A stretch of 6,523 nucleotides of DNA from Brevundimonas sp. (GCA_012270135.1 JAAXIW010000276.1:1-6523); one strand, 5' to 3'. Shown: positions 1 to 6,250, numbered from the stretch's first letter. A program made the numbers and translations. Notes: a model not told the origin generated them from the sequence alone.

Positions 1-609
1 GCCAAGGTCTCGACCAAGCTGGACCTGCTGAAGAATCTGGTCGGCCGGCTGGACCGGCTGGCCATCGGCGGCGGCATGGCCAACACCTTCCTGTTCGCCC
101 AGGGCGTCGATATCGGCGGCTCGCTGGCCGAGCGCGACATGGCCGACACCGCCCGCGACATCCTCGCCGAAGCCGAAGCGAAGGGCTGCGAGATCCTGCT
201 GCCGATCGATGTGGTGGTGGCGACCGAGGTCAAGCCGGGCGCCGAGAGCCGCACCGTGCTGGCGCGCGAGGAGATCGGCGACGACGAGAAGATCCTCGAC
301 GCCGGCCCGCTGACGGTCGAGAAGCTGGTCAAGGCCATGGCCCTGTCGCGCACCCTGATCTGGAACGGGCCGCTGGGCGTGTTCGAGATTCCGCCGTTCG
401 ACGCCGCCACCGTCAAGGCGGCGCAGGCGGCCGGGCAACTGGCCAAGACGGGCGCGATCGTCGCGGTCGCCGGCGGCGGCGATACCGTGGCGGCGCTGAG
501 CCATGCGGGCGTGGTCGAGCAAATGACCTTCGTCTCGACCGCGGGGGGCGCCTTCCTGGAGTGGATGGAAGGCAAGCCCCTGCCCGGCGTCGAGGCGCTG
601 CGGGCCTGA
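1..609 (+). CDS. pgk: Phosphoglycerate kinase, C-terminal half (5' end outside window)
   Basis: Cytosolic glycolytic/gluconeogenic enzyme that transfers phosphate between 1,3-bisphosphoglycerate and ADP. The reading frame is open from base 1, so about 202 residues of a protein usually near 390-400 are present: essentially the nucleotide-binding C-terminal domain. Family motifs appear in order (numbered from the first visible codon): AKVSTK at 1-6, IGGGMANTF at 22-30, WNGPLGVFE at 121-129, GGGDT at 158-162 (glycine-rich nucleotide site) and STAGGAFLEWMEG from 179. The end, LPGVEALRA, is the normal family C-terminus, so the gene is intact at this side. The ATG at 76 is internal (the Met of GGGMANTF), not a start. 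The next gene begins 91 bp downstream on the same strand. No frameshift or unusual codon use is seen. Confidence 0.97.
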   Translation, partial: AKVSTKLDLLKNLVGRLDRLAIGGGMANTFLFAQGVDIGGSLAERDMADTARDILAEAEAKGCEILLPIDVVVATEVKPGAESRTVLAREEIGDDEKILDAGPLTVEKLVKAMALSRTLIWNGPLGVFEIPPFDAATVKAAQAAGQLAKTGAIVAVAGGGDTVAALSHAGVVEQMTFVSTAGGAFLEWMEGKPLPGVEALRA

Positions 610-655
610 CTTCACCGAACAGGGTTCCATTCCCCACTCCCCTTGCCTAGTCTGA

Positions 656-671
656 TCCCGCCCGCGCGGGA
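656..671 (+). other. Small GC-rich inverted repeat after pgk
   Basis: TCCCG (656-660) pairs with CGGGA (667-671) around a 6-base loop in the 91-bp gap between pgk and the membrane-protein gene. No T-run follows, so it is not a canonical intrinsic terminator. The TCCCG at 684-688 could pair with the same CGGGA. In DNA this GC-rich such a repeat can easily arise by chance. I see no convincing promoter in the rest of the gap, so the membrane-protein gene may be read through from pgk. Confidence 0.25.
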
Positions 672-700
672 GCGAGCCGCGCATCCCGGGGGAGAGCGGC

Positions 701-2800
701 ATGACGGACGACACAGCGGCCCAAGGCTTTGTGGAAATCGCCCGCCCCGCCCCTCGTGGCGCCGGCGCGGGACTCATGACGGGAATCGGCGTCCTCGGCT
801 TCATCGCCGCCCTTGTGCTGATGATGCTGCTATTCGGCGCCGGCATGGGGATATCCGAGGGAGACCGGGGCCTGCTCGGGATCGCCTTGATAGCGGCCGG
901 CGCCGTCTCCGCCGTCTGGACCTTCGGCTTCCTGTGGCGCTGGGGGATGCAACGCACACGACAGGAAACCATCCGGCGCATGCTGCCGGGCTTCACCGGC
1001 CGGACTATCCCGGTCGGAGGCCTCGTCTCCGGCCCGAAGGCCGCCGGAGAGCTGGAGGGCCGCTACCTGTTGGCCGTCGGGGCCGACGCCTTTCTTGTGT
1101 TGCGTCATTTCCAGGATCCGGCCCGGTTCGATCCGCTGCGCGGCTGGATGGTGGGCCAGATGATCAATGTCTACGGCCCGGACTGCGCCGCCACGCCCCG
1201 CCCGCTGTTGATCCCCTTCTCCGCCATTGAGGATGTGCGGCTGCGCACCGTCGGCGACGACGAACTGAAACAGGGCGCCTTCGGCCGGGCGGTGGCGCAT
1301 GGGCTGGCCTCCGCGGCGCTGGACGCGATGGTCGGCGCCCGATCCCTGGCGGACAGGGACGCGGCCTTCGTCGAGATCGCGATGAAAGACGGCCAGTCGA
1401 TCGTCTTCGGCGCGCCCAGCCGCACGCCGGCGTCGCTCGTCTCGGCCCTGGCCCGCACGGCCGACGGGCGCGCCGGTCGCGGCTCGGACGACGCCGCCTT
1501 CAGCCAGGTCGCGGGCGACACCGTGATCCAGTTGCTGGAACGGTCCGGGCAGCTGGAGTCGCCCGCCGACGGCTGGAGCGACTTCCTCGCCGGTCTGAAG
1601 CCCGAGGGCCATCGCGCCCGCGCCTTCGCAGCCCTGGCCGTGCTTCGGCTGCGTCAGGAGATGGGGCTCGCGGGTCCGCGCCGTGTGAGCCCCGCCGCGG
1701 CTCTGACCGCCGCGATCGCGGAGATCGCTCCGACCCGCGCCGCCGATCGGGAGCGCGTGGCGATGGCGGCGCGTCGCCGGCTGGACGAAGCCCTGCTGGC
1801 CGCCGATCCGCCGCCGTCCGAAGACGACCGCGTGGCCGCTCTCGCGGAGCTGGACGCCCGCACCCGGGACTGGATGGCCGAGCCCCTGTCGGCCCGGCCG
1901 AGCCGTTTCGGCCACCGCGTGCGGCTGGGCGTCTGGGCGGTCGTCGTCGCGACGCTCGCCCTGCTCGCCCTGGCGATCGACGCGGGATTGAGGACCGCCG
2001 GACGGCTTGAGGTCACCACAGCAGCTTCCCTCATCCTGATCGCCCTCGCCGCCGTCGTCGGGGTCAATCTGTTCGCCCGGCGCAGCGGCTGGCTGACGGC
2101 CGGCTGGCGCAGCGCGGTGACCTTCGTCGTCGCCCTGGGCCTGATGATGTCGGTGGTGCCCGAGAGCGCCTTCGCCGACGGCGCCGGCCGGTCTGTGGCG
2201 CGCATGGCCGCCGCGCCCTTCGCCCTGATCGCACCCGCCCGCGCCACGCCGGCGACGACCGAGCCGACGCCAGCGGAAGCGGCCGAAGCGGCCCGCCTCG
2301 CCGAAGCCGCCAGAGCCGAGGCCGACGCGGCCGAGCGCGCGCGTCAGGCGGCCGAGGCCGAACAGGCCCGGATACAAGCGGCGGAAGCCGTGGTGCGCTC
2401 GGTCTATGATGACGGCCGGGATCTCGGCGACAGCCCGACTGTCCTCGCGCGCTGGATGGCCCCCGCCCTTCGCCGCGACGTTCTGCGCGTTCGCGATCTG
2501 GAGAGACAGGTCGACTTCCCCCTGATCGACTTCGACCCGATCAGCGACGGCCAGGACTCCGACCTGAGCGCCTTCTCCTACGAGACCCGGCTCACCGGCG
2601 ACGGGGCCGAGACCATCGCCCGCTTCCGCAATTTCGGAGAACCCGTGCGGCTGACCTACAGCCTCGTGGAGACCTCCGACGGCTGGCGCGTGGCCGATAT
2701 CAGCAAGACCGGCCCCACCCGCGAGGAGGGCTGGAGGCTGAGCGAAATACTGCGCTACGTGATCGCAGAGGCGCAGATCGCCTTGGACCAGCAGAACTGA
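701..2800 (+). CDS. Uncharacterised multi-pass membrane protein with C-terminal DUF3828-like domain
   Basis: 699 residues; I do not recognise the whole protein. ATG 701 is supported by GGGGGAG (688-694) six bases upstream. Hydrophobic segments lie at about 24-49, 57-79, 407-430, 437-458 and 470-490. Residues 85-255 look like beta-rich soluble sequence (ELEGRYLLAVGADAFLVLR, IPFSAIEDVRL, FVEIAMKDGQSIVF), a pattern seen in bacterial PH-like domains; this is a guess. Residues 265-400 look helical. Residues 523-563 are an Ala/Glu/Arg-rich probable coiled coil. Residues 563-695, with PLIDFDPISDGQDSDLSAF, ARFRNFGEPVRLTYSLV and GWRVADIS, resemble DUF3828-type NTF2-fold domains, normally found in small exported proteins. 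Five segments with the N-terminus inside would leave 80-406 in the cytoplasm and the C-terminal domain in the periplasm. The fifth segment ends in SAFA-DG, like a signal-peptidase site. It lies between pgk and fba, but nothing in the sequence shows a glycolytic role. Coding is certain; function is unknown. Confidence 0.85.
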   Translation: MTDDTAAQGFVEIARPAPRGAGAGLMTGIGVLGFIAALVLMMLLFGAGMGISEGDRGLLGIALIAAGAVSAVWTFGFLWRWGMQRTRQETIRRMLPGFTGRTIPVGGLVSGPKAAGELEGRYLLAVGADAFLVLRHFQDPARFDPLRGWMVGQMINVYGPDCAATPRPLLIPFSAIEDVRLRTVGDDELKQGAFGRAVAHGLASAALDAMVGARSLADRDAAFVEIAMKDGQSIVFGAPSRTPASLVSALARTADGRAGRGSDDAAFSQVAGDTVIQLLERSGQLESPADGWSDFLAGLKPEGHRARAFAALAVLRLRQEMGLAGPRRVSPAAALTAAIAEIAPTRAADRERVAMAARRRLDEALLAADPPPSEDDRVAALAELDARTRDWMAEPLSARPSRFGHRVRLGVWAVVVATLALLALAIDAGLRTAGRLEVTTAASLILIALAAVVGVNLFARRSGWLTAGWRSAVTFVVALGLMMSVVPESAFADGAGRSVARMAAAPFALIAPARATPATTEPTPAEAAEAARLAEAARAEADAAERARQAAEAEQARIQAAEAVVRSVYDDGRDLGDSPTVLARWMAPALRRDVLRVRDLERQVDFPLIDFDPISDGQDSDLSAFSYETRLTGDGAETIARFRNFGEPVRLTYSLVETSDGWRVADISKTGPTREEGWRLSEILRYVIAEAQIALDQQN

Positions 2801-2854
2801 CCGAGCCCGGACGCTCCGCCGCCGCCTGCGCCGTCCAGACCTGACGTGGCGCTC

Positions 2855-2890
2855 CGGTCACGGGCGGCCGCAGACCGCCGTCCGTGACTG
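2855..2890 (+). repeat. Inverted repeat between membrane-protein gene and fba
   Basis: Arms 2857-2867 (GTCACGGGCGG) and 2878-2888 (CCGTCCGTGAC) pair over 11 positions with one G-U wobble, around a 10-base loop. One more G-U and one C-G extend the stem to 13. No T-run follows the 3' arm (next bases TAACAT), so a classic intrinsic terminator is not supported, although a Rho-assisted one is possible. The repeat ends 10 bp before the candidate fba -35 element, so it could also be an operator. GTGACT recurs as a direct repeat at 2884 and 2900. Confidence 0.55.
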
Positions 2891-2899
2891 TAACATAGC

Positions 2900-2928
2900 G
2901 TGACTTCGCTCCGTCGCGGGACTAAAGC
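2900..2928 (+). promoter_or_regulatory. Candidate housekeeping-sigma promoter of fba
   Basis: GTGACT (2900-2905; 4 of 6 to TTGACA) and ACTAAAGC (2921-2928; 6 of 8 to the Caulobacter -10 consensus GCTANAWC) are separated by a plausible distance: 16 bases between the hexamers GTGACT and CTAAAG. Transcription would start near 2935, leaving a leader of about 27 nt that contains a GANTC site (2944-2948) and the fba ribosome site GGGAGG (2951-2956). Found by eye only. Confidence 0.4.
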
Positions 2929-2961
2929 ACCGCCCAACACACGGACTCGAGGGAGGCTTCA

Positions 2962-3987
2962 ATGGATCTGGCGGCGCTCAACGCGGTGGCTGAGGCGATG
3001 GTCACGCCCGGCAAGGGCATTCTGGCGGCCGACGAGTCCACGGGCACCATCAAGAAGCGCTTCGACGCCATCGGGGTCGAAAACACCGAGGAGAATCGCC
3101 GCGACTATCGCGAGTGCCTGTTCCGCTCGGAGCAGACGATGCGCGAGCACATCTCGGGCGTGATCCTGTTCGAGGAAACCCTGTACCAGGACGCCAAAGA
3201 CGGCACGCCGCTGGTCGACATCATCAAGGCGGCCGGCTCGATCCCCGGGATCAAGGTCGACAAGGGCGCGACCAAGATGGCCGGCTTCCCGGGCGAGACC
3301 GCGACCAAGGGTCTGGATGGCCTGTCCAAGCGCCTGCGCGCCCACTACGAGCGCGGCGCGCGGTTCGCCAAATGGCGCGGCGTGATCGACATCGCGGACG
3401 GCATTCCGACCTGGGGCGCAATCAAGACCAACGCCCACGCTCTCGCCCGTTACGCGCGCATCTGTCAGCAGGAGCAGATCGTGCCGATCGTCGAGCCGGA
3501 AGTGCTGATGGACGGATCGCACGACATCGCCCGCTGCGACGAGGTCACGCGTCAGGTGCTGCAGACGGTGTTCAACGAATTGTACGAACAGCGGGTCGCC
3601 CTCGAGGGCATCATCCTCAAGCCCAACATGGTCATCTCGGGCAAGGGCAGCGTTCGTCAGGCGACCGTGCAGGAAGTGGCCGAGCGCACGATCGCCGCGC
3701 TGAAGGCGACCGTGCCGTCATCGGTGCCGGGCATCGCCTATCTGTCGGGCGGTCAGACCGACGAACAGGCCACCGCCCATCTCGACGCCATGAACCGCAT
3801 CGGCGGCTTCCCGTGGAAGATGACCTTCTCGTACGGCCGCGCGCTTCAGGCCGCGCCGCAGCGGGCCTGGGGCGGCAAGGCCGAGAACGCCGTGGCCTGC
3901 CAGTCCGCCTTCCACCACCGCGCCCGCATGAACGGGCTGGCCTCGCTGGGTCAGTGGGAGAAGAAGCTGGAGAAGAAGGCGGCGTAA
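2962..3987 (+). CDS. fba: Class I fructose-bisphosphate aldolase
   Basis: Reversibly cleaves fructose 1,6-bisphosphate to dihydroxyacetone phosphate and glyceraldehyde 3-phosphate through a Schiff base, in the cytosol. The 341 residues match the animal-type class I family, not the metal-dependent class II enzyme. Known rabbit-muscle catalytic positions carry over with a constant shift of nine: Asp24 in LAADESTG (33), Lys98 in GIKVDKG (107), Lys137 in FAKW (146), Glu178 in VEPE (187) and Schiff-base Lys220 in GIILKPNMV (229). The phosphate-binding LSGGQ (261-265) and FSYGRALQ (289-296) are also present. The C-terminus ends KKLEKKAA and lacks the muscle enzyme's long tail and terminal Tyr, as expected for bacterial members. 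ATG 2962 follows GGGAGG (2951-2956) with a 5-base spacer. It probably has its own promoter in the 161-bp gap upstream. The next gene converges from the other strand. Confidence 0.97.
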   Translation: MDLAALNAVAEAMVTPGKGILAADESTGTIKKRFDAIGVENTEENRRDYRECLFRSEQTMREHISGVILFEETLYQDAKDGTPLVDIIKAAGSIPGIKVDKGATKMAGFPGETATKGLDGLSKRLRAHYERGARFAKWRGVIDIADGIPTWGAIKTNAHALARYARICQQEQIVPIVEPEVLMDGSHDIARCDEVTRQVLQTVFNELYEQRVALEGIILKPNMVISGKGSVRQATVQEVAERTIAALKATVPSSVPGIAYLSGGQTDEQATAHLDAMNRIGGFPWKMTFSYGRALQAAPQRAWGGKAENAVACQSAFHHRARMNGLASLGQWEKKLEKKAA

Positions 3988-3993
3988 GCCGTC
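3978..3993. other. Short hairpin spanning both stop codons of the convergent pair
   Basis: GGCGGC (3978-3983) pairs with GCCGTC (3988-3993) over six positions, one a G-U, closing the loop GTAA, which is a GNRA tetraloop in the fba-sense RNA. The fba stop TAA (3985-3987) lies in the loop. The opposing gene's stop (3994-3992) overlaps the foot of the 3' arm. No T-run is seen on either side. It may slow or protect transcript ends, but the stem is short and could be chance. Confidence 0.3.
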
Positions 3994-4627
3994 ACCAGCT
4001 GCCGTACTGGTCCCGGAAGCGCCAGCGGACGTCGCGAACGTCCCGCTCGGCGTCATCGATCTCCTCCTGGGCGCGGCGCCAGTCGCGCTCGGTGTCGGCC
4101 CGTTCCCGACGGATCTCGGCGATGCGTTTGCGGATCTCTTCCCGCTGGGCCTCGGTAAGCCCGTCGGCCCGGGCCTCGGCCTGTTTGGCGATGATCTTCT
4201 CGTCCAGCTCCTCCAGCCGCGCGCCGAGGCTGTCGACGCGGCTGCGGGCATTGGACAGCGCCTGTTCGACTTCGTGCACGATCTGGCCGTCGCGGTAGCC
4301 GTAAGTGAAGTCCGCTTCCAACTCCGTTGGGCAGACGCCGGCGTAGCCGGAGCCGGTGCGCCCGGCCTCGAAGCCCCTTTCGGGCGTGCAGTAGTGCATC
4401 AGGCCCTCCCGCCGACCGTCCGCGTAAGCGGCGGCGTCCGGCACGACGCCGTGCTCGGCGCAGGCCCTGGCGTGGTCGTCCAGCCGACTCATGGTCAGGC
4501 CTTGCTGGCCGTCGGAATAGCCCTGACCGGACCAGTCGCCGGCCAGGCATTGTTCCGCGCTCATGGTCGCGCAGCTGCCGAGCGCGAGGAGGGCTCCCCC
4601 CGCCGCCGCGACGATGGACAATCTCAT
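3992..4627 (-). CDS. DUF2799 lipoprotein with C-terminal coiled coil
   Basis: 211 residues, function unknown. The start is a short lipoprotein signal (MRLSIVAAAG... with LGSC, lipidation Cys19), so it should be membrane-anchored facing the periplasm. Residues 24-115 carry the DUF2799 pattern: Cys27, DW, GYSDG and QQG (36-43), H52, C56, Y68..GR..GL..YC (C80), Y95..VCP (C99), F107.YG. The four later cysteines could form two disulfides in the periplasm. Residues about 115-205 are highly charged and helical, a likely coiled coil. The chosen ATG (4627) gives a well-formed signal, and GGGGGGAGG sits just upstream, with only two bases between them. An in-frame ATG nine codons earlier (4654) has no ribosome site. 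The frame stays open on this strand up to 5230, but that part overlaps rluD and is not coding. It converges on fba with a 4-bp gap and diverges from rluD. Confidence 0.9.
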   Translation of the reverse strand: MRLSIVAAAGGALLALGSCATMSAEQCLAGDWSGQGYSDGQQGLTMSRLDDHARACAEHGVVPDAAAYADGRREGLMHYCTPERGFEAGRTGSGYAGVCPTELEADFTYGYRDGQIVHEVEQALSNARSRVDSLGARLEELDEKIIAKQAEARADGLTEAQREEIRKRIAEIRRERADTERDWRRAQEEIDDAERDVRDVRWRFRDQYGSW

Positions 4628-4652
4628 GGCCTCCCCCCGTATACCCGCGTTC

Positions 4653-4681
4653 ATCATGGCGGATAACGGTCCGACAGCCAA
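4653..4681 (-). promoter_or_regulatory. Weak candidate promoter of the DUF2799 gene
   Basis: On the minus strand, TTGGCT (4681-4676) and CATGAT (4658-4653) are 17 bases apart, with partial matches to TTGACA and TATAAT. Transcription would start about 20 nt before the ATG at 4627. No better candidate is seen in the 127-bp divergent region. Confidence 0.25.
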
Positions 4682-4691
4682 GGTTCGGCCC

Positions 4692-4722
4692 TTGCCCGGA
4701 GTCCGATGGAGCGTGCTAGATC
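4692..4722 (+). promoter_or_regulatory. Candidate promoter of rluD with perfect Caulobacter-type -10
   Basis: GCTAGATC (4715-4722) matches the Caulobacter housekeeping -10 consensus GCTANAWC at all eight positions. TTGCCCG (4692-4698) matches the -35 consensus TTGACGS at five of seven. The spacer is slightly long (16 bases; 18 between the hexamers TTGCCC and CTAGAT). A start near 4728 would give a leader of about 27 nt to the GTG at 4755. A GAGTC (GANTC) site lies in the spacer at 4699-4703. Confidence 0.5.
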
Positions 4723-4754
4723 GACCACCGCCCGATCCGGCGCTGGAGCACGCG

Positions 4755-5753
4755 GTGTCCGAGGACCCCTTTATCGAAGACGATGACGCTGTGGCCCTGG
4801 AGGCCAGGCTCCCTGAGGGCGGCGTCCGGCTGGACAAGGCGCTGGCCAAGATTTTTCCCGATCTATCACGGGCCCGCCTGCAAGCCTTGTTGGCGGAAGG
4901 TGCAGTGCGGCTCGACGGGCGGGTCGTATCCGGAGGGTCCGCAAAGGCCCGACCAGGCGCATACACAATCGTCCTGCCGCCGGTGGCGTCGGCTGTTCCG
5001 CTTCCCGAGGCCATTCCGCTGACCGTCCTGTTCGAGGACGGTGATCTGATTGTCGTGGACAAGGCTGCGGGCATGGCCGTGCATCCCGCGCCGGGCTGCG
5101 AGACCGGCACTCTGGTCAACGCCCTTCTGGCGCATTGCGGCGCCTCGCTCTCGGGGATCGGCGGCGTGGCCCGCCCGGGCATTGTGCACCGGCTCGACAA
5201 GGACACGTCAGGGGTGATGGTCGCGGCCAAGTCCGACCGGGCCCATGCCGGCCTGTCGAGCCTGTTCGCAGCTCACGACATCGATCGCACCTATATCGCC
5301 CTGACGCGGGGCGCGCCCAGCCCGGCGAAAGGGCGGATCGAAACGCTGATCGGACGCTCGTCCTCCGACCGCAAGAAGATGGCGGTGCTTCGGAGCGGCG
5401 GCCGCAGCGCCGTCACCGACTATCGGGTGGAGCGCATATTCGGGCTTCCCGCCAAGGCCGGCGGCGCGCCGATGGCCGCGCGCGTGGCCTGCACGCTTCA
5501 GACCGGGCGCACCCATCAAATCCGGGTGCACCTCGCCTCGAAGGGCGCGCCTATCCTAGGGGACCCTGTCTACGGCTCCGGGAGCCCCGCCGCGGCGGTC
5601 CGCGCAGCCGTCGCCGAAGCGGGATTAGCGCGACAGGCCCTGCATGCTGCGGTGCTCGGCTTTGTGCATCCGGTCACCGGTGAGCCTCTACGCTTCGACA
5701 AGCCGCCGCCACCCGATATGGCGCGACTGGAGCGGCTGCTCGAAGCGCTGTGA
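4755..5753 (+). CDS. rluD: 23S rRNA pseudouridine synthase RluD
   Basis: Isomerises uridines in helix 69 of 23S rRNA (E. coli positions 1911, 1915, 1917) to pseudouridine, in the cytoplasm. It has 332 residues, close to E. coli RluD (326). An S4 RNA-binding domain lies at about 23-75 (GGVRLDKALAKIFPDLSRARLQALLAEGAV). The RluA-family catalytic domain follows: DLIVVDKAAGMAVHP (97-111), the catalytic Asp148 in HRLDKDTSG (145-153), Tyr180 in DRTY, and TGRTHQIRVHL (250-260). The DRKKMAVLRSGGRSAVTDYRV stretch favours RluD over RluC or RluA. I chose GTG 4755: GGAG (4745-4748) lies six bases upstream, the predicted promoter is just before it, and SEDPF is a plausible start. Upstream in-frame ATGs (4563, 4614, 4626, 4656) would overlap the divergent lipoprotein gene or lie before the promoter. 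The GNAT gene follows after 27 bp and is probably cotranscribed. Confidence 0.93.
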   Translation: MSEDPFIEDDDAVALEARLPEGGVRLDKALAKIFPDLSRARLQALLAEGAVRLDGRVVSGGSAKARPGAYTIVLPPVASAVPLPEAIPLTVLFEDGDLIVVDKAAGMAVHPAPGCETGTLVNALLAHCGASLSGIGGVARPGIVHRLDKDTSGVMVAAKSDRAHAGLSSLFAAHDIDRTYIALTRGAPSPAKGRIETLIGRSSSDRKKMAVLRSGGRSAVTDYRVERIFGLPAKAGGAPMAARVACTLQTGRTHQIRVHLASKGAPILGDPVYGSGSPAAAVRAAVAEAGLARQALHAAVLGFVHPVTGEPLRFDKPPPPDMARLERLLEAL

Positions 5754-5780
5754 ATTTCCAGGATCGGGACGGGAATCCCC

Positions 5781-6224
5781 ATGACCGTACCCAGCATTCG
5801 TGACAACACAGAAGCCCACCGCTACGAACCGCCGGTCGGTACAGAACTTGCGGTGGTCACCTGCAATCTGACCGGCCAGAACCTGATGATCACCGAAACC
5901 CTGGCGCCCGAGGCGTTCGAAGGACAGGGGATCGCCAGCCGGCTGGCGGAGCCTGTGGTGGGAGACGCTCGGGATCGCGGTTTGATGACCCTGCCGGTGT
6001 GTCCGTTCTTCTCGGCCTACCTGCAGAAACACCCCGAACATGCCGACGTCGTCCATCCGACATACCGCCAGATTCCCGGTCTCGCTTGGTCCGTCTTGAT
6101 TAAAGACGCACTCTCCGTTATACCGGCACTCATTCGGTGCAGTGGCGCCGGGGCAACGGTCACGCTTTCGTGTGACGATCCGCCTCTGACAAATGCGGAA
6201 ACCCGATCCTATTTCACCGGTTGA
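5781..6224 (+). CDS. Small GNAT acetyltransferase (YjdJ/NATD1-like) with C-terminal extension
   Basis: 147 residues. The first ~100 match small single-domain GNAT proteins of the YjdJ/NATD1 type: RDNTEAHRYE near the N-terminus, ITETLAPEAFEGQGIASRL (37-55) with the acetyl-CoA loop GQGIAS at 48-53, and LPVCPFFSAYLQKHPEHADVV (71-91). The substrate is unknown. Family members usually end near residue 95-105. Here the frame runs on for about 45 more residues with no recognisable domain. By hand count, third-position GC is 27 of 47 codons in the tail (101-147) against 73 of 100 before it, and the tail overlaps candidate rpoH promoters. The tail therefore looks like former intergenic DNA read through after loss of a stop. 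ATG 5781 has a weak ribosome site, GGGAA (5771-5775), 5 bases upstream. It lies 27 bp after rluD, likely on the same transcript. Confidence 0.85.
   Translation: MTVPSIRDNTEAHRYEPPVGTELAVVTCNLTGQNLMITETLAPEAFEGQGIASRLAEPVVGDARDRGLMTLPVCPFFSAYLQKHPEHADVVHPTYRQIPGLAWSVLIKDALSVIPALIRCSGAGATVTLSCDDPPLTNAETRSYFTG
6096..6124 (+). promoter_or_regulatory. Candidate distal promoter of rpoH
   Basis: TTGATT (6096-6101) and TATACC (6119-6124) are 17 bases apart, four of six matches each to TTGACA and TATAAT. The same place also reads CTTGAT (6095-6100) followed by CTCCGTTA (6113-6120), a loose fit to a sigma-32 site (CTTGAA and CCCCATNT) with a slightly short 12-base spacer. In Caulobacter crescentus rpoH is known to be partly autoregulated from a sigma-32 promoter, so either reading is possible. 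It lies inside the GNAT extension, about 170 bp before rpoH. Confidence 0.4.
6186..6215 (+). promoter_or_regulatory. Candidate proximal promoter of rpoH
   Basis: CTGACA (6186-6191; five of six to TTGACA) precedes CCTATTTC (6208-6215; six of eight to GCTANAWC), with 17 bases between the hexamers CTGACA and CTATTT. Transcription would start near 6221, giving a leader of about 75 nt. It overlaps the last codons of the GNAT frame. Confidence 0.4.
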
Positions 6225-6250
6225 GGGGCGAGGCGTCGGCGCACATCGGG

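Noticed and set aside
643..1230. Plus-strand open frame starting at 643, overlapping the membrane-protein start
   Set aside because: The product is Arg/Pro-rich and low in complexity; the 701 frame has the ribosome site and sensible protein features.
830..2377. Long minus-strand open frame of 515 codons antisense to the membrane-protein gene
   Set aside because: It is rich in Gly, Arg, Ala and Pro with no recognisable motif, and the opposite strand has clear membrane segments and a domain. Long antisense frames are common in GC-rich DNA.
2755..2940. Small minus-strand frame across the gap between the membrane-protein gene and fba
   Set aside because: No motif, low-complexity Gly/Ala/Arg composition, and it overlaps the inverted repeat; no ribosome site evident.
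3114..4298. 394-codon plus-strand frame overlapping fba and the DUF2799 gene
   Set aside because: Arg-rich shadow translation; both overlapped genes have diagnostic family motifs in their own frames.
4661..4690. EcfG-type general stress promoter (GGAAC...CGTT) on the minus strand before the DUF2799 gene
   Set aside because: CGAACC and CGTT are present but only 13 bases apart instead of the expected ~16-18, and the first element has a mismatch.
4563..4754. Longer rluD beginning at ATG 4563 or other upstream ATGs
   Set aside because: The added 64 residues overlap the start of the divergent lipoprotein gene, lie upstream of the perfect -10 element, and do not look like RluD. GTG 4755 has a well-spaced GGAG.
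4628..5230. Upstream in-frame extension of the DUF2799 gene to 5230 on the minus strand
   Set aside because: It lies antisense to rluD, has no family similarity, and would bury the lipoprotein signal peptide in the middle of the protein.
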